DNA of 64,000 nucleotides from Plantago ovata (GCA_028274465.1 CM051455.1:134760096-134824095), one strand, 5' to 3'; counted from the stretch's first letter, positions 1 to 11,882 are shown. Program-made: numbers and translations. Notes: generated from the letters alone by a model not told the origin.

Positions 1-951
1 GATTTATAATTTCAGACGGCCTACGAGGACAGGATTCGTGATCAGGATCTCACTGTTGAGGAAATGAATGCCATTTTCCTCGAGGTGAATCCTCCAGACG
101 AGAAGGGCCGTCGCTTGGGACTGGGGAGTGCAGCAGCCGTCCCTGAATTGGACTCGAGATCGACTCGTCGTTCCCGTGCCAGTACATCTTCAGCAGCAGC
201 AGCAGCTTCCGCTCGAGAGCAGGCCCTCTTACTTCAGTTGCAGGAGAGGGATGAGGAGGTGAAGAGGCTAGCTGCGAAGCAGACTCAATATGATACTATG
301 TTTGCTCAGCTGTATGCGAAGCTGGGGATGGATCCACCTACTCCATGATCCCCTATCCTTTTCGACTCTATTTACTATTTTCTACATGAATACTGTGTAC
401 ACTATGATATTATTTTGGATTAGTATTGTGTACGTATGATTATTATTATATGTATGGAGGGTTTTGGTACATTTATTATGATTTTTTTGGATTATTTTTT
501 GGTTTATTTGGTCTATAGAATTTCTGTAACATGTTGCTTAATTAAACAGGTTGCATTTGATTTTGGGTCGCATTATTATATCTAAAGAATTAAAAAAAAA
601 TAAAAATTAGCAACCGATCGGCTCATCCGTTGCTATACCCAGCGACGGATGAGTTTATCCGTCGCTAACATTTAGCAACCGATGAGACTCATCCGTCGCT
701 AAAAGTCCGGTGACTTTAGCGACGGATAATTCATCGGTTGCTAAAAGTCAACCTCATTTTCCGTCGCTAATCCGTCGCAAATTCGCGACGGAAATTTCAT
801 CGGTCGCTAATTCGCTAGCGACCAACGGTTTAGCGACGACGAATTTATCCGTCGCTAAAAACACCGATCGGTCGCTGGCGAATATTAGCGACCGATCGGT
901 GTGGTTTAGCGATGGATTGTTCCGTCGCTAAACGTCATGTTCCTTGTAGTG
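1..951 (+). mobile_element. CACTA (En/Spm) DNA transposon, 3' part
   Basis: The element runs in from outside the window and ends at 951 with CTTGTAGTG, the complement of the CACTACAAG terminus of plant CACTA elements. Positions about 612-935 are packed with subterminal repeats of the kind GCGACGGATGA and TCCGTCGCTA in both orientations, which are the transposase-binding repeats of this superfamily. A likely 3-bp target duplication (TAA, 952-954) follows, but the partner flank is outside the window. Upstream lies a coding exon with a plant En/Spm transposase-type tail. The stretch 349-611 is AT-rich and non-coding, presumably 3' UTR. Confidence 0.88.
16..348 (+). CDS. CACTA-associated En/Spm-type transposase protein, C-terminal exon (partial)
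   Basis: The reading frame opens after a splice acceptor (ATAATTTCAG, ending at 15) and runs to the stop at 346-348, giving about 110 codons. It resembles the C-terminal part of the plant transposase Ptta/En/Spm family: an acidic helix with NAIFLEV, then KGRRLGLGS, a low-complexity Ser/Ala/Arg linker and a terminal coiled coil (LLLQLQERDEEVKRL). These proteins are element-encoded and nuclear. Domain and strand agree with the CACTA terminus 600 bp downstream. The N-terminal exons lie outside the window, so whether the gene is intact cannot be judged. An in-frame ATG at 64 is probably not the start. Confidence 0.7.
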   Translation, partial: TAYEDRIRDQDLTVEEMNAIFLEVNPPDEKGRRLGLGSAAAVPELDSRSTRRSRASTSSAAAAASAREQALLLQLQERDEEVKRLAAKQTQYDTMFAQLYAKLGMDPPTP

Positions 952-954
952 TAA

Positions 955-2817
955 GTTGCTTTTTTCCTAAGATTGCATTGGTTTCATTCCCAAAAATTGT
1001 AAGCTCAAATTTCATATTATCAATATTAATTTCCTTATGAGCAAAAATCTTGGCATTTCTGGCTTTCCAAATTAGCCATAGCCCATTAAGAATGAGTAGC
1101 TGCCTAGGACAGTTTTTCTCCATACGAAAAACAACTGTATTTAGCTCAAGGTCAAGTTCTCGAATAGAAATAAACTTGCCGAATTCAGTAAAAGCTGAGT
1201 AGTGAAAGAAAATGTGGGAAAGAGTCTCCTCTTCAATATTACAGATTGAACAAGTCGGATTCTGTAGAATTGATTGCTTATATAATCTATCAGTAGTTGG
1301 TAGTTTATTATGAACTGCAGTCCATAAGAAAAATCTTATTCTAGGGAGAACTCTAAGATCCCAAAGCCTATGCCAAGGCAGGTTTGGTAAATTTTGCGTC
1401 ATCAGCAAGTTATAAGCACTTTTGATAGTAAAATGCCCTGAACTTGTAGCTTTCCAGAAAGGAGTATCAATTCCAAGTTCTTTATTTATAGGCCAGCTTA
1501 TAATTTCCTCTAAAATGTCACCTGGAAGAACTTGCTGGAGTTTGGATAAGTTCCAATTTCCATTAAGTAAATAATCTGAACTTTTTCATTAATATCATAA
1601 TCAATAACAAAATCAGCTAACACCTTATTTCCTAACCACCTATCCGTCCAGAAACTAATCTGGGCTCCATCCCCTATCTCCCAACTGAGTCCCTCTTGCA
1701 TATAGTCTTTTAATTTCAACAGGTTTCTCCATAACCAGCTCTGAGTAGGTTTAGGAGGTGCATCCCAAAATGATGTGTTAGGGAAGTATTTACTTTTTAT
1801 AACCTCCTTCCAAAGTGAATTATCATTTTGCAACAATTTCCAGATGAGCTTCATTTGGAAAGCCTTATTTAAGGTTTCAAGATTTATGACACCAAGTCCA
1901 CCCTGATTTTTAGGTAAGCAAACAGTCTTCCATCCTACTCTTGATCTTTTTAAACCATCTTTGGAAGAATTCCAAAGAAATCTTCTATTTAGACTATCAA
2001 TTTGAGAAATACAAGTGGTTGGAATTTTTGCTACTTGCATACAATAAGAAGGAACAGTGCTAGAGACTGTAGCAATGAGGGTTGATTTTTCAGCATATGA
2101 CAAATATTTATTGTACCATGAGTTTATCCTGTTACTTACTCTATCAATAATATGATCAAACAGATCTATCTTCTTTTTTCCAAAAAGAAAAGGCAACCCT
2201 AAATATCTATCTAATCTTTTGTTGCTAGCAACTCCTAATTTTTGAATAATCTGTTGTTTTTTATTTCTAGTTGTATTGGGAGAGAAAAGTACCCGGGATT
2301 TAATCCAACAGATTCTTTGTCCTGAGGCCATAGCATAGTCCTCAAGGCAATCCTTAACTCCTTTAACTGATGATTTAGTAGATTTACAGAAAATCATACA
2401 ATCATCAGCAAAGCATAACATTGGAATTTTTGGGCCCCTTAGACTAGATTTTAGTGCCTGAAACTTACCAAACTTTTCGTGGTGCAACATATAATGGACA
2501 AAGAGTTCTTGACACAAAATAAACAAATAGGGGGATAGGGGATCCCCCTGTCTAATACCTCGAGTAGGTACCCAGGACTCAGATAAACAAGAGTTCACCA
2601 ACACCTTAAAAGATACAGTTTTAATACAAGTCATGATGAGGTTTTTGAAGTGATTTGGGAAGTTAATTTTTTCTAAGGCCAAAAGAATGAAATCCCATTT
2701 TAACCTATCATAAGGTTTTTCCACATCTAGTTTTAAAGCCATATAATATTGTTTAGATTTCTTTTTCCTATTCATTGTGTGTAAAAGCTCATCTGTCATC
2801 ATGCATCTTGGATTTGT
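955..2817 (-). pseudogene. L1-type LINE, reverse transcriptase plus zf-RVT segment (broken)
   Basis: Read on the minus strand this is the C-terminal half of a plant non-LTR retrotransposon ORF2. It holds the reverse-transcriptase palm (ALKLDVEKPYDRLKWDF, then the catalytic FADD of CFADDCMIFC), the thumb and connection region, and a zf-RVT domain (Cys-x2-Cys in TCSICN, then LSHIFFH). One frameshift near 1550-1575 separates the two reading frames; between 1409 and 1510 the second frame continues without a stop (ILEEIISWPINKELG). The 5' side stops near 2817 and the 3' side is cut at 955 by the CACTA element. The catalytic aspartates are present, but the copy cannot move. Confidence 0.88.
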
Positions 2818-2935
2818 TTCAAATGATTATAAAAATCATAATGTTTGAATTCTTTGTAACATGATCGATCCATCATCGATCAATCTTGTCAATCCATCCG
2901 GATTTGGAACATTTAGTAATATCCTTGCTAGTTAC

Positions 2936-3238
2936 TTTTTTTTTTAAATAAATATGTGATTTTCATTTCACAAAAGTCAATATCAACAATTACATAGTTA
3001 GGTAAATCAGTAAGGCCCTCGCGCGAATATGTAGTTGCCCATGCAAGATGGTGTGCAATTTCATTACATGTACGGGAGAGAAATTAACACTCAACGAATC
3101 AAAACTAGAAGAAAGGAGTTTAATGTCTAGTAAAATAGGTTTTAAAACAGAATATAAATGACCACAATTCCAAATCATATTAATGATTAGTTGACAGTCA
3201 CTCTCAATTATTATCAGATAGGTATTAAGTAGTTTTAA
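2936..3238 (-). pseudogene. LINE 3' fragment with RNase H-like domain and poly(A) tail
   Basis: On the minus strand the frame IIIESDCQLIINM runs into LLDIKLLSSSFDSLSVNFSP and then, after a frameshift, into RTCNEIAHHLAWATTYSREG. This is the end of the RVT_3 RNase H-like domain that closes plant LINE ORF2. A T-run at 2936-2946 on the plus strand is the poly(A) tail. It is a separate, strongly 5'-truncated insertion in the same orientation as the neighbouring LINE. Confidence 0.8.
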
Positions 3239-3250
3239 TTAAGTGACATG

Positions 3251-3383
3251 AAGTCTGAATATATGTGTTTTTTTTTTTTAGAATCAAAATAATGGTTTAT
3301 ATAAAATCAAAGCAAGAGAGCTTAAAGCTCAACGGTCAGTACAAACCAACGAAAAGAAATACTGTAAGTCTGAATATATGTGT
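3251..3383 (-). mobile_element. very short retroposon insertion with 18-bp target duplication
   Basis: The 18-mer AAGTCTGAATATATGTGT occurs at 3251-3268 and again at 3366-3383. Between them lies a 97-bp insert that starts with a T-run (3269-3280), that is, a poly(A) tail on the minus strand. This is the signature of target-primed integration by a LINE of a very short retroposon or 5'-truncated LINE. A third, diverged copy of the 18-mer just downstream (about 3399-3416) shows the target was already locally repeated. Confidence 0.75.
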
Positions 3384-3519
3384 TGTAACTTTGGAGCTTA
3401 AGTCTGAATATATGTGTGGTAATATTGGATTATACACTGGTTAGGTTTGAATTAAAACTAGTGATCGAGGATATATAAATCACATTTCACATTTGATTTG
3501 AATTTTGGATTTCACAATT

Positions 3520-3744
3520 CATCATGTGGATTTTTTTGAAACGGCAATTCATCATGTGGATGATGGCCCGTTTAAAGAGAACTAATTTGGTCAAGTTTGG
3601 TTTGCAAACTGATGGAAGTTGTGTCTTCTTCCATGAATATTATGAAACTGGGGAGCACTTTTTTTTCAAGTGCCGGTGTACACAATGGATTTGTCCTGAG
3701 ATTCTCGACTGGATGCAAATTGCATCATGCAATCATGCAAATAC
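3520..3744 (+). pseudogene. LINE zf-RVT fragment
   Basis: The frame with ARLKRTNLVKFGLQTDGSCV, then GEHFFFKC and ILDWMQ matches the zf-RVT part of the larger LINE at 3.9-7.9 kb (FGMQTDGCCVFC, DHLFFKC, LLQWMQ). It is a fragment without catalytic domain, bounded downstream by unrelated sequence that begins near 3745. The stretch 3745-3905 shows no recognisable gene. Confidence 0.7.
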
Positions 3745-3905
3745 CACTACAAGACTGTAGTAAAGCGTCGCACGCTTAATACACGGTTGAGCACGATTTA
3801 TATATTTGGCCGCATTTTTCCTGAAATAGTGAAATGCAGTTAATTTAATTCCATGCTCACGGGCCGTTTTGCATTTAATTAATAGAAAATCAAACAAAAA
3901 TTCCG

Positions 3906-6900
3906 TGGTAAAGTTGTAATAAGTTGGGGAAAATTGCTAGCGCTTTGGGTGTTCCTATTGTGACTGATGAATGTACAGCTAAGAAGCTTAGGATTTCTTA
4001 TGCTAGAGTTTTGATTGAAGTGGATTTGGCCTGTGAAACCAAGGAGTTTGTGATCATTAAAGACAGTAAGGGGAGGAAGTTTGAGCAGCCTGTGGTCTAT
4101 GAATGGAAACCTCCTTTCTGTAAGAAATGTAACAAGGTGGGGCATGACTGTAGTAAGAAGACTTTGCAGGCTCCTCAGGTTCAGGGCAAAAATGTGAAGA
4201 AAGGATGGAAACAGAAACAAGGTGATGGAGCACAGGATGGTATACAACAAGGCCGAAAAACTACTGGTGCCCCAAATGTGAATGAGAATTCTGGTTGTTC
4301 TACTGGTGATACAGCTCTGAGGATTGGGAATGATCCTGGGGCTGCAACTGGCCTTAGGCCATGATTACTAGCTGGAATGTAAGGGGGTTAAATAAAAGAG
4401 CAAGGTATGTTGAGGTTAGCTCCCGCCTCAAGGTTTTGAAGAGTGATTGCATTGCCTTGCTTGAAACTCGAGTTAAGGCTCATAAAGCTGATAGGATTAG
4501 AAGTAGAATGGGTAGGAGGTGGTCTTTTTTAGACAATTACTCTCATCACCCAAATGGCAGAATTTGAATTCTATATGATGGTTGTAAGATGGATGTTCAG
4601 AGTATCTCCTGTACTGACCAACTCATTCATGTTGGTATTTTTGATATTAATGGAACTTTTCGATTTTACCTGACTGTTATATATGCTCACAACACACTTG
4701 AAAAAAGAAGAGTCTTATGGAATGAGATTGCTGCTCTGTCTACTACTGTTCAAGGGGCTTGGATTTTGGTAGGAGATTATAACAATGTGTTATCTTCTGA
4801 TGATAGAGAAGGTGGACAGGCTGTAACACTAGCAGAATATCAGGATCTAGAGAATATGATGATGAATAATGGTTTATTTGAGTGCATAACCATGGGGCCG
4901 TTCTTTACTTGGTTCAATAAGCAGGAGGATAATCCCATTCACTCAAGAATTGATAGGGCTATTGGAAACTTAGATTGGTTTTCCAATTTCCCAGATTATA
5001 GAGTTGAAGTATTGCAGCCTCAGATTTCAGATCATGCCCCTTTAAGGTTAACAATTGACAGGCCAGTTCCCCCTCCTAAACCTCTCTTTAAATTTCTTAA
5101 CTGCACTACTATGGCTGTTGATTTTAAAGAGGTGGTGGAAAGGAGTTGGAAGGAAGATTTGGAGGGAAGACCTATGTATGTTTTATGGAAGAAACTACAT
5201 AGATTACAGAATGAGATGAAAAGAATGAACAAGAGATATACTAGTGTGCAAAAAAAGATTTCAAGTGCTAGAGAGACGTTAGAAGAAGCTCATAGTATGT
5301 TACAAAATGACAGAATGAATCCTCATCTGGTGGGAGAAGTTAAGAAATGTACTGATGACCTCATTAAGTGGGTGGAGATTGATGAGAGTATATGACAGCA
5401 AAAGGCCAAAATGGATTGGTTAAAAATGGGAGATGAAAATAACAAGTATTTTCATGCCAATGTTAAGGAGAAGAACAAACAGGTTGGTCTACTGAAATTA
5501 CAGAATACGCAGGGGAGAATTATGTCAACTCATGAGGAGCTGGAGAATGAAATAATGCAGTTTTACGGGGATTTAGTAGGAACCAAAGTCAGAAATCTGG
5601 AAGGAATTGATTTGGTTGCTATGAGACAAGGTAGACAGTTAAGTGAAATGGATGGAGAGTTACTGTGTAGAGAAGTTAATGAGGAGGAGATTTGGGAAGC
5701 TGTTAAAAGTATAGGAGATATGAAGGCACCAGGCATAGATGGGTATAATGCAAAATTTTTCAAGAGTGCCTGGAGTATAATAAAGACAGATGTCATTGCA
5801 GCTATTAAGGAATTCTTTGAACAGGAAAGATTGTATGCTGCTGTGAACTGCTCTTTGGTTACTATTATCCCCAAAACTAAAGAAGCATGTTCAATGAGGG
5901 AGATAGACCCATCTCGTGTTGCACAACTGTGTACAAGATAATTTCGAAGATATTGACCAAGAGATTGGGGTTGGTAATCAATAAGGTGATTGATGATAGT
6001 CAATCAGCCTTTTTGCCAGTGAAAGTCATCCACGACAACATCATGATTGCCCAAGAGCTGATCAAGGGTTACAATAGGAAGCAAATATCTCCGAGATGTA
6101 TGATCCAAATGGATCTCCACAAAGCCTATGATACGGTAGAGTGGAAAGCATTGGAAACCATTATGAGAGAGATGGGATTTCCACATAGATTTATCAATGG
6201 ATCATGGTCTGCGTTGAGGGAGTTTCTTATCGTTATAACATAAAGGGGGCCACAAGTAAAATCCTGAAAGCAGAACGGGGTTTAAGGCAGGGGATCCTAT
6301 CTCCCCTCTGCTATTTGTTATAGTAATGGAGTATTTGCATCGCTGTCTTCAAAAGTTAAGAGAAAATCCAGACTTCAACTGGCATCCGAGATGTGAGCAG
6401 TTGGGGATTTCGAACATTTGCTTTGCCGATGATTTGCTTCTGTTCTCACGAGGTGATAAGCAGTCTATTAAGTTGATGATGGAGAAATTTGAACAATTTT
6501 CAAGGTCTACAGGTTTAAAGGCAAATATGGTGAAATGCAAGGTTTTTATGGGAGGAGTACCGTTAGATGAAAAGGAGGAGATCTTACAGGAAACAGGATT
6601 CTGTGAAGGTTCGATGCCTTTTAAATACCTGGGAGTCCCATTAATGAGTAAGAAGTTGACGGTAAATCAGTACTTGCCGCTTATGGAAAAGATACTTGCT
6701 AGATTGAAGCACTGGTCAACAAAGCTCCTGAGCTATTGTGGAAGACTACAATTGATAAAATCTGTTTTATTCTCCATTACGAGCTACTGGATGCAAATAT
6801 TCCCGATGCCTAAACAAGTCATTCAGAAGATAGAGGGACACTGCAGATCGTTTTTATGGAGTGGTGGTGATGTGATTACTCACAAGTCGCCTGTAGCATG

Positions 6901-7857
6901 GGAAACGATTTGCGGTCCAAAGAATGAAGGAGGTTTGAATGTCATTGCACTCAAGGAATGGAATGAGGCAACTATAATGAAATTGCTTTGGAATTTATGT
7001 CAGAAAAATGACAAGTTATGGGTGAGATGGGTGCATACGATTTATATGAAAGGAGATGATGTTCTGCAGTTTAATAGAGGGGCAAAATGTTCGTGGATCA
7101 TGAAGAAGATCTTGAAACTAAGAGAGACAGCTAGTAATTTAGAAAGTTGGAAGACAGCTGAGAGAGAACAAAAGTACAAGACTTCTGCTGTTTATCATGA
7201 ATTGAGAGGGACTAAAGAAGTCATGAATTGGAGGAAGCTGTTCTTTTCGAACAAAGCCAGAAGCAGGGCCCAATTTGTCTTATGGTTGGCATGCCATGGC
7301 AAATTATATACTAAAGATAGGTTATTGCGATTCGGCATGCAAACTGATGGATGTTGTGTATTCTGCGGGGAGAGTGAATCTCTGGATCATTTATTCTTTA
7401 AGTGCAGAAATACAAAGCAAGTTTGGGAGAAATTGTTGCAGTGGATGCAGTACCAACATGTTCCTTTGGGGTGGAATGAAGAATTACAGTGGGTTAATCG
7501 TGTTGCGTTGGGAAAAAGAATGAGAGGAAAGATATTGAAGATAGCTTTTGCGGAAGCAATTTATGCTATCTGGAGAGCTCGAAACCTGAAGATTCACCAA
7601 CAACAGGTTTTTGGATTACACATAGTACAGGAAATTCAGTATATTGTTCGTACTAGATGTGCTGATTATAATAAAATGGCACAGTTTTGCTTTGATCTAG
7701 GATGATTCTAGTTCACGGGAATTGGGAATTAGATAGGTTGGTTATGTATGTAGGTATCAGTGGCAAGTTGTTTGTCCCACCTGGACTCTTGGAGTCGGTT
7801 TTTGTTTTGAGCAGGTTTGGAATGAAAACAAGTACAGAGGTTTAGTTCCAAAAAAAT
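3906..7857 (+). pseudogene. L1-type LINE, nearly full ORF1-C-terminus to 3' tail, degenerate
   Basis: Domains follow each other in LINE order. ORF1 C-terminus with a CCHC-like knuckle (FCKKCNKVGHDC) is at 3924-4364. The apurinic endonuclease starts at 4361 (ITSWNVRGLNKRARYVEV) and includes LVGDYNNV and SDHAPL. The reverse transcriptase spans 5411-6700 ([35 protein letters not shown]), then the thumb, zf-RVT (CCVFCGESESLDHLFFKC) and a C-terminal tail ending at 7705. Stops at 4565 and 5393 and frameshifts near 5890 and 6240-6320 break it. ORF2 begins overlapping the end of ORF1. A 3' UTR ends in a short A-run at about 7850-7857. The 5' side is truncated near 3906. No clean target duplication was found. 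Confidence 0.88.
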
Positions 7858-9050
7858 ATTGGGCCCTTTTAGCAAATGCAACATTATAAAACTCTCTAAA
7901 TTAGTTCTTCCTTCAGTTCGTTTGAGCTTCTCCATGGCGGATTTTGACATTGAGCGCTGTTCAAATTCTCTCATCCATCGATAGAAAAGTTATTTCAATC
8001 TACCCATTTCCTTATAGAAAGCATCTGGAAGAAGGTTTTTGAAGAAAGGTTTAAAGTAGTGGGTTTCAAGAAGTGCCTACAAGCTGTTTGATGTATGTCC
8101 TGTGAGAACTAACATTTTGATTTTCTTGAAAATAAAATTGTTTATAATGCTTAGCTAGTTTTTTCCCTTGAGTGAGGTGTTTACTGTTTATATTTCAATG
8201 AATTTGTTGATTGAGGTGTTAGTGTTGTTTTTCTCCCTCGAGTGAAGTACATATATTGATTGATTCACTTGTGGCTAAGATACTGAATGTTAGGTTAGCT
8301 CGATTTCGATGTAGCTGCACCCGTAGTATCTCTTATTATGCTTAGGCTTAGGTGTAGTGTTCATGCTCAAGTGTTCTATTTATGTTTATTCTATTGATGG
8401 AAGGTGCAGCACAAAGGATGAATAAACCGTTCTGCTTTCCATACTCTGAATACATTGGTTAGTATTTGCATTAGCTGTAAAAGAACTAAGGCTTCCGCTC
8501 ACTATATCCTGTTACTGGTCATACTTAGCATGAGAAATAAAAATTGTAGCTGACTCGTGATGACACCTTAATATCTGGTCTCATCCCGACATTGCTTTCA
8601 TTACAACTAACATGTGAAGGAAAGGTTTAGGATACCATTTGTTTGTGTTCCGTGGATGCCACACACAAGTTTTTATCTATCTAACTGTTGCTTCTTGTTT
8701 TTCTTTTTTCCAGATGTTTATGAGAAATTGATTCAGAAAGCTAAGAACCAGGTTTCTTTCAGTTGTTGGCTACTCATACTGTGAGTGCAGTGTGGCATGT
8801 AAGTAACAACTTGTCCATTTTTTACATATTACCCATCACCAGTGTGGCTACTCAGATTGATTCATATTTTGTCTTGCTTAATGTTATTGTTGAAACCAAA
8901 ATTGGGCACTGTGGCAATGGAGAACAGTCTACTGAAGTTGTGTACAAAATATGCATGTCTGTATGGACTTGTAATTTGTATTGTGTTATGTTTCCATGCC
9001 CCTTCTCTAATGGTGATGCTTATTTCGTGTACTTAAATTTGTTTTAATTT
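7858..9050. other. intergenic, no gene recognised
   Basis: AT-rich sequence without a convincing long reading frame. A short frame from an ATG at 7934 (MADFDIERCSNSLIHR) stops after 16 codons. Near 8714 a splice-acceptor-like TTTTTTCCAG precedes a possible short exon (DVYEKLIQKAKNQ) that I do not recognise. It may belong to the same set of gene relics as the permease and COR413 pieces downstream. Confidence 0.4.
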
Positions 9051-9052
9051 CA

Positions 9053-9222
9053 GTGCAAGGTGTGCATGGAAACTTTAAGGTTGTGTTTGCGAACCGTTTA
9101 TGTTGCATTTATGACAGGTTTCTCCATTATCTTTCCTTACTTCAACCAAGACATTGGAGTAGCAGGTGCCCTTACCTTTTGGCCTATCATTGTGTATTTC
9201 ACCGTCGATTGTTTTACGTAAT
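9053..9222 (+). pseudogene. amino-acid permease (AAP-like) exon relic
   Basis: After an acceptor-like ATTTCAG the frame reads ETLRLCLRTVYVAFMTGFS, IIFPYFNQDIGVAGALTFWP and IIVYFTVD. This matches the transmembrane block near the C-terminus of plant amino-acid/auxin permeases (R-x-x-x-R-T, PYFN, GALxFWP, VYF). The frame decays into stops after that block and no other permease exon was found, so this is a relic. Family call only; the subfamily is not resolvable. The stretch 9223-10377 shows nothing else I can name, apart from an open minus-strand frame at 9978-10319 of unknown meaning. Confidence 0.6.
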
Positions 9223-10377
9223 TCCTTATTGTAACACAGAATGGCTGAAGCTTATGTTGATCAGGCCACTAGCCTCTGCACCCACTGGTAATTTGTCCAA
9301 GCCGTAATCTTCCTGGTTTAGTAACATTTTGTGGATGTTTGTAACACTTTAATTAAGTGAAAGGCAGTTGTAATACATGATTGATTGAGTTTTGGTTGCT
9401 TTCTTGTTGGATCTTACATGCAATGCTTGCTTTTCTTTAGCGAAAGTCGGGCTTTCATCCTATAGGTTGTACTGTATGATCGAATTATTGAATTTTATGG
9501 GTATTTTCCTTATGCTTGAATTTCATAGGCCCTGTTTCTTAATGAATACTGTACCTGACATGTCAAGATATGAACATACTAGCTAATAGGTTGATGCTAA
9601 GAACAGAATGAACTTATGATGAATTTGCATCTTAAGAAATCATACATTTTTCTTGGTGGATCTGAAGAACTTAAGATTTTTATAGTTCATGGCTTCATGC
9701 TCAAGATGTGCATGCTATGGATGCCATTGCGTTTTTCTTTTCATATGATATCCCCAGGCGCACATATCAGTGAAATTATGGTTAATGATTGCAGATATCT
9801 TTGAGTAGTTGCCTAGTTGGGTAAAACATGGATGACTTCAATATGTGAATAGGCAGAAATCTGTTGCATAGTAGGGAATCATTCTATAAGGCCTTGAATA
9901 GTATACCAAGTTTGAACTGAGTTGGAGCACTATTGACTTCATAGATACTGTGGTTATAAAACATAAGAACCTGAAAATTATTCAAGATATCGAACATGGC
10001 TCATAAAGTTTTGCCAGTTAGTGTTGCTTATGATAGGAAACAGGGTAAAGATGCTGTAATTGAAGGTGATAGTTTCTTTCCTACATGCCTTTGGTTTAAA
10101 ACTATGTTGCGAATTAGATACTGTGGCTGTAACATCTTGAATATCGATAGGTGAAGAGATTAATGAACTTGTATTTTCATCTGAAGTTACTTGCTGATCT
10201 TGGACCGCACGAATTTGAAAACCAACATTCTTATATCCCTCTTGATCCCTTACATCTTCCTGTCTCCCTACATTTCTGTTCCACTTGCTGAGGTAATCAT
10301 CATCATCCTTGCTGAACAATGTGCTTCTTGTCGTTCCATTTTCTTGCTTCTGATTTTTGTGTAAAAAAATTATGCAG

Positions 10378-10762
10378 GGGTGAAGTTGGGAAGTGGATTG
10401 CTATCATCGCAGTCGTACTAAGGCTTTTCTTTCCATGCCATTTCCCAGGTAATTGCTATGAGCAGCCGAATAATAAATGCACTATCAGAATTCAGACCTC
10501 TGATCATACATTCTCCGGTTTACATTCACATTCTCTAATGTGTTCTCTACATATTTGTAATAAATATAAATGCAGACTATCTGGGAATGCCGGCATCTCT
10601 ACTCGTTGTGGCTCCTGGTGTTTCTTTGTGGATACAATTACTCAATTAGGGATAGCTTTTGGGGTACCCTCATTTGTTTGGCTATTGGATATTATCTGTT
10701 GCAAGAACATTCGAGGATCAGGTGGGTTCAGGAATTCATTCACAAAGAGCAATGGTGTAGAC
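10378..10762 (+). pseudogene. COR413 plasma-membrane-type protein relic
   Basis: Two exon-like pieces align with the second half of plant COR413 cold-regulated multi-pass membrane proteins. Piece one (10378-10448, after TATGCAG, before a GT) reads GEVGKWIAIIAVVLRLFFP. Piece two (10576-10762, after TGCAG) reads DYLGMPASLLVVAPGVSLW, then after a stop and frameshift WGTLICLAIGYYLLQEH, and after another shift RGSGGFRNSFTKSNG. The splice phase across the gap is conserved (CCA G / AC TAT), so the DNA came from an intron-bearing gene. N-terminal exons are absent and the C-terminal helices are replaced by LINE sequence at 10763. Confidence 0.75.
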
Positions 10763-10990
10763 ATGCGTTTTGGAATGCAGGTAAATGGCAATAAAAATGC
10801 AGGTAAAGACCTTTTTCTCTGTAGTGTACATCATGTACCAAAGGAATGGACGAGAGAACTAAACGGGTGCTTCATGTCTCTGATCGAAAAAGTGTGCAAG
10901 GGAAGCTGTTAAAAGTGGCATTTACAAAAACTCTGTATGCAATATGGACAACAAGAAACATGAAGTTTCACCACCAACAACTGGTAGGGC
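10763..10990 (+). pseudogene. LINE zf-RVT/C-terminal fragment
   Basis: The frames MRFGMQVNG, HVPKEWTRELNG and then KVAFTKTLYAIWTTRNMKFH correspond to FGMQTDG, HVPLGWNEELQW and KIAFAEAIYAIWRARNLKIH of the LINE at 3.9-7.9 kb. The fragment carries internal frameshifts and starts exactly where COR413 similarity stops. Confidence 0.7.
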
Positions 10991-11882
10991 CTATTGACCG
11001 ATTATGGTTATGGTTTGGTTAATAATCAACCATTGCCGAGCCTAGAATGGGCTAGGCCTAAGTCATGAAAGAACCGACCGAATGAACTACAATTGGTTGG
11101 TTACTTACTAGTTGTGGTTACAGTTATTAACCACCGACTAATTATAAGTTTATAACTGGTTATTGACTGGTTATGGTTATGGTTTGGTTAATAAGATCTC
11201 CACACTTTTTTTCCAAGTGCCAGTTAATAACTCTATATTTACAATGATCCAATCATAATATATATTTTTATTTTTCAAAAAATTATAAATATAAAGTTGT
11301 ATGATTGGGGGTAATGATCCAATCATAATATATATTTTTATTTTTGAACTGAAAATCTTCTAATGGAACATTCAAAAAACAAACAAAGAAAAACAATGAG
11401 AAACTTTTGAGAGAACAAAGGGAGTATTACTTTAGTATAGGAGTATAACATGTTATTAAAAACCGTGTAAAAATCAAACGTAGTTTACTTATTTATTAGG
11501 ACGGATGGAGTATGTCCTTTTATTTTTTCCTCCTCTTTTAGTTGAAATTGCAGCAATTATGGTTTTCTCTTTTGTTTTATAGTTAATTTCTCAATCTTAT
11601 TTCAACGCACAGTATTTTTAAAGCCTACTATGAAGGGCGTTCTAAAAAACAACCACCTTAGTTCATTAAAAAAAAGCCCCTTGTGCAATTTCTTTATCTC
11701 TACTTTATTATACCAATAAATAAAGCAGCTCCAATTCAACTATACCCATCCTTTACTCTCTTTTTCCTTTCCAATAATGATAATCTGCAAAACTAAATTA
11801 ACATATGATTTTCATTTGCAAGACCTATATGCTACTAAATATATATCACACTTGCAAAAATTTGTTTTTCCAAAATTCATCA
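10991..11882. other. intergenic/promoter region of the first STP gene, with short direct repeats
   Basis: No gene. The 33-mer beginning AATGATCCAATCATAATATA occurs at 11243-11275 and again at 11313-11345. A second direct repeat rich in GGTTATGGTTTGGTTAATAA lies at about 10995-11030 and 11158-11194. A GGACGGATGGAGTA motif near 11501 resembles one end of a Stowaway-type MITE, but no partner end is clear. The last 200 bp must hold the STP promoter; no single TATA box stands out. Confidence 0.5.

Noticed and set aside
3745-3754. CACTACAAGA at 3745, a possible CACTA 5' terminus
   Set aside because: No subterminal repeats follow and no matching 3' terminus lies downstream; a ten-base match is not enough.
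9978-10319. Minus-strand 113-codon frame beginning MFSKDDDDYLSKWNRN
   Set aside because: Composition is protein-like but there is no recognised domain, promoter or splice context, and it lies amid gene relics; left unassigned.
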